A stretch of DNA of 64,000 nt from Rhodanobacteraceae bacterium. GTDB lineage: Bacteria; Pseudomonadota; Gammaproteobacteria; Xanthomonadales; SZUA-5. The notes under the pieces were generated by a model. It did not search any database. It was not told the origin of the DNA and worked only from the letters and a program-made list of their open reading frames with translations. The stretch lies in the NCBI GenBank assembly GCA_024234055.1, contig JACKOW010000004.1:1-64000 (forward strand), given 5' to 3'. Shown one piece after another: positions 8,810 through 17,814 of this stretch (the stretch's first letter is position 1; each line of letters opens with the position of its first letter). The translations under genes and the position numbers were made by a program.

Positions 8810-9351
8810 CCGCAAGGCCCACCAAGGTTTGGGACGCGCCCGTGCGCGTCCTGCATCTCTGTTTCATCATCGGAGTCAGCGCCGCCTGGCTGACCCGCCA
8901 CACTCCAGGGAACTGGCATGAGTGGCTGGGCTACGGGCTGCTGGCGGCGGTGCTGCTGCGTCTGATCTGGGGCTTCGTGGGCCCGGCCAGCGCCCGCTTT
9001 GGATCCTTCATCCGCGGACCGCACACGACCCTCGCCTATGTGCGCGCCCTCAGGGCCGGGCAGGCGCGACGCTATCGCGGTCACAATCCACTCGGCGCGT
9101 GGATGATCCTTGCGCTGCTGTCGCTGCTGCTGCTCATCTGCTTGAGCGGCTGGTTGTCGACGACGGATCGCTACTGGGGCATCGCCTGGGTCATGGATCT
9201 GCATCTGTACAGTTCCTGGGCCTTGCTGGCGCTGATTCCGCTGCATGTCGCAGGAGCACTGCATGCCACCTGGAAGCATCGGGAAAACCTGATTGCGGCC
9301 ATGATCCATGGTCGAAAACGCGCAGCCAAGGGCACTGATCAGGACGTCTGA
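8806..9351 (+). CDS. Cytochrome b561-type membrane protein
   Basis: 181 residues with four predicted membrane helices, the first after KVWDAPVRVLH and the last ending IPLHVAGALHATWKH. Histidines in the first helix (VLHLCF), in WHEWLGYG and in the fourth (LHLYSS, PLHVAG) fit two b-type hemes of the b561/Ni-Fe-hydrogenase cytochrome b family, which pass electrons between quinone and periplasmic partners. The only in-frame start that keeps the conserved VWDxPxRxxH beginning is TTG 8806, overlapping the PepSY stop. The partner redox protein is not evident. Confidence 0.88.
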   Translation: MTARPTKVWDAPVRVLHLCFIIGVSAAWLTRHTPGNWHEWLGYGLLAAVLLRLIWGFVGPASARFGSFIRGPHTTLAYVRALRAGQARRYRGHNPLGAWMILALLSLLLLICLSGWLSTTDRYWGIAWVMDLHLYSSWALLALIPLHVAGALHATWKHRENLIAAMIHGRKRAAKGTDQDV

Positions 9352-9607
9352 GGCGGCCGCCGGTACTTCTTTACAACTTGGCTGCGCCGCGGCGCCGGCA
9401 ATGACCGATGATGTGCGCGCTGGCAAGACGACAGGGCCAGTGCCACCGTTCTCGGGGATCGTCAGTGCTCGCCAACGGCATATCCTCACTCAGACCATGC
9501 ATTGCCGGGCGGTGGACCATCATCGCCGCACCGCCGCTGTGGACCAGACCGATCCCGCCAAAACAGGCTGAGTCAAGAACGTCGGCCGCAAGCGCGGGAG
9601 TGAGCCC

Positions 9608-11911
9608 GTGATCCCGCGCTGGTTGAGAGTCCCCCCTGAAGCCGCCGGCAACCCGGTTCTGGCCGTGCGCTGGCGGGTGTTCCACGTCATCGCGCTGGTC
9701 ATGCTACTGGGCCTGCCCTTCGTTGCCATCATCCTGTTTCAAAGCCACCGACTACTGATTGCCGGACACAACACCGCCGGTCTGGTGCCGCTGCTGGCTA
9801 TCCTCATCGTCCTTGCTGCCCTCCGCCTCGCACGCAGCGGGCATCTGGACGCCGCTCGCGCCATGCTGGCCGTGCTGCACACCTCGCTGCTGGCCACCGG
9901 CATGTTGCTGGGAGACGGCCTCCACGACATGACCGTTGCGCTGCTTGGCGCCTCGATGCTGATCGGCAGCCTGCTTCTGGATCGATGGTCCTACATCGTT
10001 CTGGCAACGGCTGCCGTCGCCCTCTGTGGCGCGATCGGCCTGGCAGAAATGAACAGTTGGATGGTGACCGCCTACCAGCCCTTGCTCACCTGGGATCGCG
10101 TGGCCTTTGTCTGCATTACGCTGGCGCTGACGGCGATCCCGGTCAGGGCGCTGATGGAAGTGCTGGAACGCTCACTGATCGCCGTCACCGAGCGCAATCA
10201 ACGGCTGGCCGAGAGCAACGCCGAGCTGCAGGCCCAGCGTGACGCCATCTCCAGCCTGGAGGAGCGATTCGCCAAGATCTTCCAGACCTCGCCCGATCCC
10301 ATGCTGATCAGTCGGAAATCGGACGGCCAGATCGTCGAGGTCAATGAAGCCTGGGTGACCGTCTTTGGCTACCAGCGCAGCGAGTGCCTGGGCGTGACTG
10401 GCGCCGACCTCGGACTCTGGGTCGAGCCGGCTGATCGCGTCCTGCTGCTAGCCTCGCTCAAGGCCGGCAAACCGCTGCGCAGCTTCGAGACGCGCTTGCG
10501 CAAGAAGAGTGGCGAAGTTGCTGCGGTGTCGATGTCCGCCGAGGTCATCGACCTCGACGGTGTCGAACATCTGATCATTCCAGTCATCGACGTCACCGAG
10601 CGCAAACAGGCTGAAAGCCGGATTCGCTTTCTGGCAACACGGGATGCTCTCACTGGCCTGCCCAATCGCATGGCGCTGATGCAACATCTGGGCGAAGCCA
10701 TGGCGGAAGCCAAAGGCACGGGCGCCAGCTTGGCGCTGCTGTTTCTGGACCTGGACCGCTTCAAGTCGATCAACGACTCACTGGGCCATCTGCTGGGTGA
10801 CGCCTTCCTGCGGGCGGTGGCGCAGCGCCTCAGCCCGCTGCTCGGCGAGGGCGAAAGCCTGTCCAGGCTGGGCGGCGATGAATTCGTGGCGGTGATCAGC
10901 CCCTTGGGCTCGCACGAGCAAGCGGCGCAACTGGCGCAAAGGATGCTGGATGCGCTGCGAAGGCCACTGCCGGTGGAAGAACACGAACTCAGTCGCGACG
11001 CCAGTGTGGGCATCAGCATTTTTCCCGGCGATGCCACCGAACCCAGCATGCTGCTGCGAAATGCCGACACCGCGATGTATCACGCCAAGGCGGCGGGCGG
11101 CGGCGGCTATCGCTTCTTCACCACCGACATGAACGAGCGCGCCCAGCGTCGGCTGTGGATGGAGGAAGGACTGCGCTCGGCGCTGGAACTCGGTCAGTTT
11201 GAAATGCATTACCAGCCCAAGGTCGAGATCGGCTCCGGGCAAGTCACCGGATTCGAGGCGCTGCTGCGCTGGCACCATCCCAGTCTGGGCGAGATTCCGC
11301 CCAGTCAGTTCATCGAAGTGGCCGAAGAAACCGGTCAGATCGTGCCCATCGGCCGATGGGTCTTTGACGACGTCTGCCGGCAGATGGCGCAATGGCATTC
11401 ACAGGGACTGCGCGCCAGCATCGCCATCAATCTGTCGGTTCGGCAGTTCACCACAGAACTATATCGCGACATCCGCGACACCCTCGCCGCCAGCGGTATC
11501 GATCCCAAGCTGGTCGAGGTGGAGATCACCGAGAGCCTGTTCATGCAGGACCCGATCGCGGTCGGTGGCATCCTCGGGGCGATCTCTGCCCTGGGTGTTC
11601 GCGTGGCTCTGGATGACTTCGGCACCGGATTCTCGTCGCTGACCGCCCTGCGTCGTTTTGCCATCGATACGCTGAAGATCGACCGTGCCTTCATCGTCGA
11701 CATCGAACGCAATCAGCAGGATCTGGCGATCGTGCGTGCGGTGATCGGCATGGCCCGCAGCATTGGTGCGCGGGTGATTGCCGAGGGTGTGGAGCGCCAG
11801 GCACAGCTGGGCATCCTGCGTGGCCTGGGTTGCGACGAATATCAGGGCTTCCTGTACGCCCGGCCGATGCCTGCGGCGGAAGTGGAGGCCCAGTTCCTGA
11901 AGGGCAGCTAG
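9608..11911 (+). CDS. Membrane PAS-GGDEF-EAL c-di-GMP enzyme
   Basis: 767 residues. Residues 20-190 hold about six membrane helices (sensor of unknown ligand), followed by a short coiled coil, a PAS domain (about 220-335), a GGDEF domain (345-510) with intact RLGGDEF, and an EAL domain (about 520-765) with FEALLRW, EITESLF, DDFGTGFSSL, DTLKIDRAF and EGVE. Both catalytic sites look complete, so it could make and/or degrade c-di-GMP. No RxxD inhibitory site is present before GGDEF. Start is GTG with GGGAG upstream. The stop codon lies in the CTAG duplicated by the adjacent mobile element. Confidence 0.93.
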   Translation: MIPRWLRVPPEAAGNPVLAVRWRVFHVIALVMLLGLPFVAIILFQSHRLLIAGHNTAGLVPLLAILIVLAALRLARSGHLDAARAMLAVLHTSLLATGMLLGDGLHDMTVALLGASMLIGSLLLDRWSYIVLATAAVALCGAIGLAEMNSWMVTAYQPLLTWDRVAFVCITLALTAIPVRALMEVLERSLIAVTERNQRLAESNAELQAQRDAISSLEERFAKIFQTSPDPMLISRKSDGQIVEVNEAWVTVFGYQRSECLGVTGADLGLWVEPADRVLLLASLKAGKPLRSFETRLRKKSGEVAAVSMSAEVIDLDGVEHLIIPVIDVTERKQAESRIRFLATRDALTGLPNRMALMQHLGEAMAEAKGTGASLALLFLDLDRFKSINDSLGHLLGDAFLRAVAQRLSPLLGEGESLSRLGGDEFVAVISPLGSHEQAAQLAQRMLDALRRPLPVEEHELSRDASVGISIFPGDATEPSMLLRNADTAMYHAKAAGGGGYRFFTTDMNERAQRRLWMEEGLRSALELGQFEMHYQPKVEIGSGQVTGFEALLRWHHPSLGEIPPSQFIEVAEETGQIVPIGRWVFDDVCRQMAQWHSQGLRASIAINLSVRQFTTELYRDIRDTLAASGIDPKLVEVEITESLFMQDPIAVGGILGAISALGVRVALDDFGTGFSSLTALRRFAIDTLKIDRAFIVDIERNQQDLAIVRAVIGMARSIGARVIAEGVERQAQLGILRGLGCDEYQGFLYARPMPAAEVEAQFLKGS

Positions 11912-11912
11912 A

Positions 11913-12227
11913 CCGCATTTCTCACACCTGTTGCGGAAGATCGCGCAGGGCTTTGCGCTGAGGGCAAGGCGCGAGGGTGAGAGAGGGCAAGCTTGCATCG
12001 CATGCCATGCGCCCTCTCGAACGGGTGGCGGCTATGCCGCCACACCGGGCGAAGCAATGGTTGTTCCATTGCGACGACGAGCAACGCAGCCATCGGCGCA
12101 AAGAACCAGCGAGGGCCGCAAAGCGGGCAGATGCAGCCAAACAGTCTGTCACTGCTGCGTGCCTCGGAATCGCCTTGTACCACTGGAAGATTGGGGGCAT
12201 CTGCTCGCGCAGGTGTGAGAAATGCGG
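11913..12227. mobile_element. MITE-like non-autonomous element, 315 bp
   Basis: The ends are perfect 18-bp inverted repeats, CCGCATTTCTCACACCTG (11913-11930) and its complement (12210-12227). The element is flanked by a direct repeat GCTAGA (11907-11912 and 12228-12233), a target-site duplication. Inside there is no complete transposase; the frames are short and open only by chance. The target core CTAG fits insertion preferences known for some IS5-like transposases, but I cannot assign a family. A relic of one end sits before murB near 45675. Confidence 0.85.
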
Positions 12228-12228
12228 G

Positions 12229-13173
12229 CTAGACCCGCGAATCCGGCTCGATCCAGGCCACCGTGCCGCCGATCCGGCCGGCGGCGGACACCGTCAGATG
12301 CGGCAACCCCAGCTCTGACAAGTAACGCGCTCCCGCGTCAACGCCGAGCAGCATGGCCAGCGTCGCTGCCGCACCCGCCACCAGACAATTCGGCGCCAGC
12401 ACGCTGACGCTGGCAAAAGCCGTGACTGGCCAGCCTGTGCGCGGATCGACGATATGACCGTAGCGTTTGCCGTCCAGCAGCAGTCCGCGTTCGTAGTCTC
12501 CGCTGGTGGCAAGGCCGCCATCGAGCAATTCGATGCCGGCCAGGGCAGCGGGCAGTCGTGGATGACGCACACCGGCGCGCCACGGCGTACCGTCGACGTG
12601 AGGCCCGACCACGCTGAGGTCTCCGCCCAACTCGACGATGCCGTGCATCAGCCCCTGTTCCCGACACAGCGCGGCGGCGCGGTCGGCCGCATATTCCTTG
12701 ACCAGGGAGCCAAGGTCGAGGCGCATGCCGGGCTGCTCCAGCCGCAACCACGGCCTTTGCCAGACCAGATGCCGCCAGCCGCCTCTGGCCATGGCTTGCG
12801 CAATCTCGGCCGGATTCGGCAGCGCATCGCCCGGTCCCGCCCACAAGCGCGCCAGCGCTCCGGCCGAGATGTCGAAGGCACCGCCGCTCTGCTCGTGCAA
12901 CAGGCTCGCCAGATCCAGCAGATCGGCACTTTCGGCATCGAGTTCGACCGCTTCGCCGCTGCCAGCTGCAGCGCACCACTGCGCCAGCAGACTGTCGTCA
13001 CGATAATGCGAGTACTTCCGTTCCAGACGATCCAGTTCGGCGATGGCAGCAGCAAAGGCAACCTCGGCGCGCTCGCGCGCCTGCACCTCGATCTGGATCG
13101 AACAGGGGCAGCCCATGCTGACGAAATCACGCCGCCAGATCCCTTCCACCGGCTGACTTGCCGACATCTGCAC
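12229..13173 (-). CDS. apbE: FAD:protein FMN transferase (ApbE)
   Basis: 314 residues. ApbE attaches FMN to threonine in target proteins such as NQR/RNF subunits or secreted flavocytochromes. Visible family motifs are SMGCPCSIQIEV at the N-terminus, the GGAFDISAGAL loop, LDLGSLVKEYAADRA, HGIVELGGDLSVVG, ATSGDYERG, and HIVDPRTGWPV; the C-terminus has the usual VSVLAPNCLVAGAAATLAM. I see no lipobox or signal peptide. It is the last gene of a minus-strand set (thioredoxin, DUF4266, DUF3570, ApbE). The TAG stop comes from the mobile element's target duplication. Confidence 0.93.
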   Translation of the reverse strand: MQMSASQPVEGIWRRDFVSMGCPCSIQIEVQARERAEVAFAAAIAELDRLERKYSHYRDDSLLAQWCAAAGSGEAVELDAESADLLDLASLLHEQSGGAFDISAGALARLWAGPGDALPNPAEIAQAMARGGWRHLVWQRPWLRLEQPGMRLDLGSLVKEYAADRAAALCREQGLMHGIVELGGDLSVVGPHVDGTPWRAGVRHPRLPAALAGIELLDGGLATSGDYERGLLLDGKRYGHIVDPRTGWPVTAFASVSVLAPNCLVAGAAATLAMLLGVDAGARYLSELGLPHLTVSAAGRIGGTVAWIEPDSRV

Positions 13174-14349
13174 TCAATCGAACCGAAAGTCGAATCCAGC
13201 CTGGATCTGGGTGTAGCTGACGCGTCCAGGGTCATTGCCGGAACCGAAACCCAGGGCATCGGTGGCGCGGTGGCGCTCAATGCCGATCACCCAGTCCCAG
13301 GCGCCAATCTGGCGCCGCAGATCCAGGCTTGCGGAGACTCCACCCCCGGTGGCCAGTCGATAATCGCTGGAATAATAGCGCCCGAGTTCGCCCACGCTGG
13401 CAAAGGGCGCGTAGAAGCTGCTTTCGCTCTGCGTGTAATAGCGGAACCCCGGAATCACGCGCCAGTCCTGGGCCAGGGTCTGATACCAGTGCGCCTCCAC
13501 GGTATGGGAATGCACGCCCCAGTTGTCGAGGGAATAGCGCCCGTCCAGATGCAGGGCCGCGTCGCGTTCGACCAGCGCGTGCCGATAGCGCAGCAGCAAC
13601 GCTCCCTGCAGACGCTGATCCGGTCGGGCCTCGTTGAGCACGCGGTCGCCGGCGAAGAAGCGCTTGTAGGGATCAGACAGGAATCCGCTCGACCGCGTGA
13701 GCTGAAGCCCGGCCTGCAGCAGGCTCGACCGATCCAGAATGAAACTCAGGCCGGCCGACGCAGACCAGGTGTTCTTGGTGGCCTGCGCGATGCGTCCAAA
13801 TTCGGCGGCATCGGTGGGATCGATCCGATCATGTGAAAAACTGGCGCCGAGTCCGAGCTCGATCGCGGCAGACAGGGGCCTGGACCATTCCAGTCCGACA
13901 GCAGTGGCGTGATAGTCATCCTCGGCCGAATAGCTGGCCGAGACCGTGTATTCCCGATCGTCGGCCAGAGCGCGGCGATAGCCCACGCCGAGCTCGCTGC
14001 GGCGATCATGGATGCTGGCGCCGCTCATCACCTGCAAGGGCTGGCCGTTGGCGTCCGGCACGCTGAACCAGGGCGACGAGCCGGACATCACCTCGTGGGT
14101 CAGATCCACACTGAGACTGGCGCCCTCGCCCGCCGGCGTCAGCAGCCGGAACTGCTCGCTGCGTACCCGATATCGACGATCGCTGCCGTCCACCGGCGTC
14201 AGCGCGAGCGCATCCTCGTCATAGTCTCCGTGGCGATAGCTGATGGACCGGTCCGCCGCAACCGGTTCGGCCGGTACTGCTGAGGAGCTGACCAGACCGG
14301 CCGAGGCCGCCAGCAGTTGCGCCAACAGGGGATTGGGTCGCAGGGCCAT
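13174..14349 (-). CDS. DUF3570 outer-membrane beta-barrel protein
   Basis: 391 residues with a short signal-like N-terminus (LLAQLLAASAGLVSSSAVPAEP). The rest is strand-rich with alternating polarity and ends in FDFRFD, as expected of a beta-barrel. SISYRHGDYDEDAL, YRVRSEQFRLLTPAGEGASLSVDLTHEVMSGSSPW and the segment HSHTVEAHWYQTLAQDWRVIPGFRYYTQS agree with DUF3570. It lies directly upstream of apbE and one base after the DUF4266 gene on the same strand. This grouping recurs in proteobacteria, suggesting a shared envelope role; the exact function is unknown. Confidence 0.85.
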   Translation of the reverse strand: MALRPNPLLAQLLAASAGLVSSSAVPAEPVAADRSISYRHGDYDEDALALTPVDGSDRRYRVRSEQFRLLTPAGEGASLSVDLTHEVMSGSSPWFSVPDANGQPLQVMSGASIHDRRSELGVGYRRALADDREYTVSASYSAEDDYHATAVGLEWSRPLSAAIELGLGASFSHDRIDPTDAAEFGRIAQATKNTWSASAGLSFILDRSSLLQAGLQLTRSSGFLSDPYKRFFAGDRVLNEARPDQRLQGALLLRYRHALVERDAALHLDGRYSLDNWGVHSHTVEAHWYQTLAQDWRVIPGFRYYTQSESSFYAPFASVGELGRYYSSDYRLATGGGVSASLDLRRQIGAWDWVIGIERHRATDALGFGSGNDPGRVSYTQIQAGFDFRFD

Positions 14350-14350
14350 C

Positions 14351-14584
14351 TCAGTTGCAACCGCAGCCGCCGCCAGCGGCGCCGATACGGCCTGAACTGG
14401 CTTCCTTGCTGAAGCGCGTGTGCTCTTTCAATGCCGTTCGCATCGGGTCTGGATCCAGCTGCATGTCCCAACGCGCCAGTCGACCCCGCTCCCAAGGTTG
14501 CACCGGCGTGGTAGCGCAGGCACCGAGCAGGCAGGCTGCGCACAAGACCAAGGTCCAACGCCAGATCGGTGCGTCATTGATCAT
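14351..14584 (-). CDS. DUF4266 small lipoprotein
   Basis: 77 residues. A lipobox (CLLGACATT) follows a hydrophobic stretch, giving a lipoprotein of about 55 residues after processing. WERGRLARWDMQLDPDPM and a cysteine-glycine tail (GGGCGCN) are typical of DUF4266. The start at 14584 was chosen because it places the signal peptide at the N-terminus and overlaps the thioredoxin gene's end by 11 bases. It probably works with the adjoining DUF3570 barrel and ApbE. The terminal Cys-Gly-Cys could bind a metal or act in redox chemistry with the thioredoxin (inference). Confidence 0.85.
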   Translation of the reverse strand: MINDAPIWRWTLVLCAACLLGACATTPVQPWERGRLARWDMQLDPDPMRTALKEHTRFSKEASSGRIGAAGGGCGCN

Positions 14585-15077
14585 CAGTCGTCTCCAGCAG
14601 GGCGTGAATCCGCTCACGCAGAGCGTCCAGTTCTTCCGGCCTGAAGCCCACATTGCGCGTGTCAATCACGCCATTGCGGTCGAGCAGATACGACGTCGGC
14701 ATGGTCGGTGGGGCGTAGGCGGTCGCGATCGTGCCGTCATCGTGAATGATGAACAGTCTGATCCGCCGGCGCTCGAGAAACCGCCGGGCCGAATCCAGGT
14801 CTTCGTCGACGTTGACGGCAAGGATTTCAAGATTCTCGGCGCCGATTTCCGCGCGAAGCGCCTCATACATCGGCAGCGAATGCAGGCAAGGTGCGCACCA
14901 GGACGCCCAGAAATCAACCAGAACCACCCTGCCACGCAGCTGTTCCAAGCTGATCGGCTCTCCCGTCTGCAGATCCGGTCCGGAGATGGCTGGCGCGGGC
15001 TGGCCGACGGCTACCGCCAGCACCGGCCCACCGAGTGCAAGCAAGATCCATCCAAGCTGCGCGGCCTTGCATACCAC
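14574..15077 (-). CDS. TlpA/ResA-like periplasmic thioredoxin
   Basis: 167 residues with a signal peptide (GWILLALGGPVLAVAVG). The thioredoxin fold carries VVLVDFWASWCAPCLHSLP with the CAPC active site near residue 60 and the cis-proline loop PTMPTSYLLDRNG. TlpA-like proteins reduce disulfides in periplasmic or outer-membrane proteins, often during cytochrome or copper-site assembly. It is the first gene of the set ending in apbE, and the neighbouring DUF4266 lipoprotein has two C-terminal cysteines that could be a substrate (inference). A divergent cupredoxin gene begins 144 bases away. Confidence 0.9.
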   Translation of the reverse strand: MVCKAAQLGWILLALGGPVLAVAVGQPAPAISGPDLQTGEPISLEQLRGRVVLVDFWASWCAPCLHSLPMYEALRAEIGAENLEILAVNVDEDLDSARRFLERRRIRLFIIHDDGTIATAYAPPTMPTSYLLDRNGVIDTRNVGFRPEELDALRERIHALLETTDDQ

Positions 15078-15220
15078 GGCCTATCTCCCCAGGACTCGCC
15101 CCCGTCAACGCTTTATACACCGGCTCGTCTAGAATGATGATCAAGTGCCTCGCAGTCGCCGCTGACTGAACCGCTTCAAAAGCCGCGTCAAACATCGCCT
15201 TGCCGCACGGGATCCACGCC

Positions 15221-15991
15221 ATGAACGCAATCCAAGTCTTCATCCGCTGCTTGAGCCTGATACTGGGCCTGGGCGCATTCCAGGCACAGGCAGCGATAGT
15301 CACCGTGCGCCTCAGCAACAATGTGTTCACGCCCAATGACCTGACCATCAATGTCGGCGATACCGTGCGCTTCATCAACGATGCGGGCTTCCACGATGTG
15401 CGCGCCGACGATGGCAGCTACGGCAACACGCCGGCGGTAGCCGGATGGCAGTTCGACCACACCTACAACAGCGCCGGCGAATTCCGGGTCTATTGCACGG
15501 TGCACTCCAGCCCCGGTGCCAACATCAACACCAGCATGAATGCGCGAATCACGGTGATCGCTGCGCCCACCTTTGCCATCAGCCAGGGACTCAACGGCAC
15601 CTGGGTCAACCCGTCGAATCTGGGCCAGGGATTCCTGTTTGATTTCAGCACTGCCAACAGTTTCATGTTCGGCGCCTGGTTCACCTACGACACCGCGGCC
15701 AGCGCGCAGCAGAAGCTGGGAGTAGCCACTTCCCGCTGGTTGACCATGCAGGGCAACTACCAGGGCGACACGGTCACGCTGGATGTATTCGAGACCAGCG
15801 GCGGCGTGTTCAATCAGCCAACCACGACCACCACCACCCAGATCGGCACGGCCACACTCCGATTCACCTCCTGCACCGAAGGCAGTCTGAGCTTTGCGCT
15901 GACCCAACCACCGATCAGCGGCACGATTCCGCTGCAGAAAGCACTACCGGCCTTCGGCAGCGGCTGTGCAGCGGCGACAGTACCGGAATAG
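15221..15991 (+). CDS. Secreted protein with plastocyanin-like copper domain
   Basis: 256 residues. After a signal peptide (ILGLGAFQAQA) comes a cupredoxin domain of about 100 residues: VTVRLSNNVFTPNDLTINVGDTVRF, then GFHDVRADDG and FRVYCTVHSSPG. The His, Cys and His, with a later Met, are candidates for a type 1 copper site. The C-terminal 140 residues (GLNGTWVNPSNLGQGFLFDF and onwards) form a second beta-rich domain with no known function that I can name. ATG 15221 is preferred over TTG 15200 because it starts the signal peptide cleanly. Probably a periplasmic or secreted electron carrier. Confidence 0.83.
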   Translation: MNAIQVFIRCLSLILGLGAFQAQAAIVTVRLSNNVFTPNDLTINVGDTVRFINDAGFHDVRADDGSYGNTPAVAGWQFDHTYNSAGEFRVYCTVHSSPGANINTSMNARITVIAAPTFAISQGLNGTWVNPSNLGQGFLFDFSTANSFMFGAWFTYDTAASAQQKLGVATSRWLTMQGNYQGDTVTLDVFETSGGVFNQPTTTTTTQIGTATLRFTSCTEGSLSFALTQPPISGTIPLQKALPAFGSGCAAATVPE

Positions 15992-16081
15992 GCAGGCGCC
16001 AGAACCAGCAGTTCGGACGGTGCGCTGCGGCGAACTGTCCGAGCTGCGGCGGAACACCAGATCAGGCCGATCGGAGCAGCT

Positions 16082-16543
16082 TCAGCTGCCGGCAAGCGTC
16101 CTGAGCAGGGTATGGCCATCGCCGTAGTCGATATCGGCAATGCGCCAGCCGTGCTTGTCCTGCTTCAACCGATAGCCGATCTCCACGGTCCGGCCGAAGT
16201 TGTCAAAACGCACCAGTGCGGTGACTTCGGTACCACTGACCTTGGGCACGGCAATGTCGAACTGGCTGATCTCGAAGTCCTGGGCGTAGTAGAAGGGATC
16301 GAAGTCCAGCGCACCGATCTCATCGGAATCAGGCCGATTGAGCTCCTGATCCAGGGCCTGCGCCAACTCAGGCGTAAAGAAGCGCGCGCGCTCGGCGCTG
16401 GCGGCTGGATCCAGCAATGGCCCCGCCCCGTTGTCATGCACGCGGTACAAGGTCCTCAGCAGATCCTGCGGCGAATCATTGGGCGTCGCTGCGAGCATCG
16501 GCAGACTGACCATCATCAAGAGTCCCATCCATATCCGGATCAC
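16082..16543 (-). CDS. DUF3828-like periplasmic protein
   Basis: 153 residues with a signal peptide (WMGLLMMVSLPMLAATP). The mature part resembles DUF3828: SPQDLLRTLYRVHDNGAG, ARFFTPELAQAL, FDPFYYAQDFEISQFDI, and VEIGYRLKQDKHGWRIADIDYGDG. The fold is NTF2-like and probably periplasmic; no catalytic residues are apparent and the role is unknown. It stands alone between a cupredoxin gene and a divergent DUF1161 gene. Confidence 0.78.
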   Translation of the reverse strand: MIRIWMGLLMMVSLPMLAATPNDSPQDLLRTLYRVHDNGAGPLLDPAASAERARFFTPELAQALDQELNRPDSDEIGALDFDPFYYAQDFEISQFDIAVPKVSGTEVTALVRFDNFGRTVEIGYRLKQDKHGWRIADIDYGDGHTLLRTLAGS

Positions 16544-16697
16544 CAGCGTTTCTCGATGCAGGAGCTGAGCGTGGATGCTAGCCCCGATTCAGCCACACCG
16601 CGCCCGCAGCGTGACAGACCTTGCCCGACGACGACCGTGATCGGGGCTGATGCTGTTGATACCGCCATCCGGCGGCATAGCCCCTGGAAGTTCGTTC

Positions 16698-16973
16698 ATG
16701 AAACTGCTGATCGTCTCCATGTTGATGACCACTGCACTCGCCAGCGCCCCCGCCCACGCGCGTAAGGATTGCGAGGAACTCAAGCGCGAGATCGCGGCCA
16801 ATATCGACGCCAAGGGCGTCAAGGCCTATACGCTGGACATTGTGGCCAGCGCCGACGAAAGCACTGCCAGGACCGTCGGCAGCTGCAACGGCGGCACCCA
16901 GAAGATCGTCTACCAGCGCGGCGCGGCCGCACCGGTCGTGGCTGTCAGCGAGATCACCAAGCCGGCGAACTGA
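16698..16973 (+). CDS. DUF1161 small periplasmic protein
   Basis: 91 residues: a signal peptide ending near SAPAHA, then DCEELKREIAANIDAKGVKAYTLDIV, GSCNGGTQKIVYQR, the standard DUF1161 pattern with two conserved cysteines that may form a disulfide. The family is found in the proteobacterial periplasm and its role is unknown. ATG 16698 was chosen because it begins the signal peptide; the longer frame from 16650 adds non-conserved residues. Confidence 0.87.
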   Translation: MKLLIVSMLMTTALASAPAHARKDCEELKREIAANIDAKGVKAYTLDIVASADESTARTVGSCNGGTQKIVYQRGAAAPVVAVSEITKPAN

Positions 16974-16981
16974 GCGGGCAC

Positions 16982-17686
16982 TCAGTCTGCCAGCGCCTGA
17001 ATCTGCCGATTGCTGATTCGATTGACGCCCGACCCGGCTTTGCCGCAGAGGGCGACGACGGCCGTGGCCACGGCGCCCGCGCTGATGGCCCCGTACTGAC
17101 GCAAGGGACCAATCAGCAGCGGGTTGAACCAGGGCGCCAGGGCCTGGGCGATGCCCTCGCCCGGGCGCGTTGGTCCGCTGCGCTGGCCCAGCAGCAGGCC
17201 CGGATGCAGGAAATCGACGCGGTTGAAGCCGAGCGCTTCCACCGCTGCCTCCATCTCGCCCTTCACTCGCAGATAAAGATTGCCGGAACCGGCCCGCGCG
17301 CCCACCGAAGACACTACCAGCGCCTGCGTTGCGCCCTGAGCACGCGCCAGCTGCGCCAGCGCCACCACCAGATCCCGATCAATGGCGGCAAAGGCTGCAG
17401 CCGACCCGGCCTGCCGCAGCGTAGTACCCAGCGCACAGACAAAGACCTGCGGATGCGCATCGGCTCTTCGCAACTGCTGAGCCACGTCTGCCAGACCGGC
17501 GGCGTCGTCTAGACCGGCCTGGATCGGGTGCAGATTCGGATGCGTCAGCGCCAGCGGCCGCCGCACCAGCGCGAATACGCGAAAACCCTCGGCTGCCGCG
17601 CGTTCCAGCAGTGCCGGCAGTGCCAGTCCGCCTACCAATCCGGTGGCACCGGCGAACAGCACATCTCCTGCTTGTCTATCGTCCAT
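16982..17686 (-). CDS. NAD(P)-binding SDR-like oxidoreductase
   Basis: 234 residues. The N-terminal Rossmann motif VLFAGATGLVGGLALPALL (GxTGxxG) and VFALVRRP belong to atypical/extended short-chain dehydrogenases of the NAD(P)H-binding (NmrA/HTATIP2-like) type. VVSSVGARAGSGNLYLRVKGEMEAAV carries the Ser and YxxxK-like (YLRVK) residues. Cofactor binding is clear, the substrate is not. The start at 17686 (MDDRQAGDVLF) gives the Rossmann fold at the normal distance. It is convergent with DUF1161 and divergent from the response regulator. Confidence 0.83.
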   Translation of the reverse strand: MDDRQAGDVLFAGATGLVGGLALPALLERAAAEGFRVFALVRRPLALTHPNLHPIQAGLDDAAGLADVAQQLRRADAHPQVFVCALGTTLRQAGSAAAFAAIDRDLVVALAQLARAQGATQALVVSSVGARAGSGNLYLRVKGEMEAAVEALGFNRVDFLHPGLLLGQRSGPTRPGEGIAQALAPWFNPLLIGPLRQYGAISAGAVATAVVALCGKAGSGVNRISNRQIQALAD

Positions 17687-17814
17687 GGACCGCAGTTTAC
17701 CTGGGTGCACATCAGCAAAGGACGCTCATGATCGGCACAAAGGATTGCCACCGTCGCCGGTTCCAAGACGTATGATGACCCTCAGGCCCATGAGTGAATC
17801 GACGATTGCCGGCG

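Noticed and set aside
11931..12318. Overlapping short frames within the 315-bp element as a transposase fragment
   Set aside because: None is conserved or long enough; the element looks non-autonomous.
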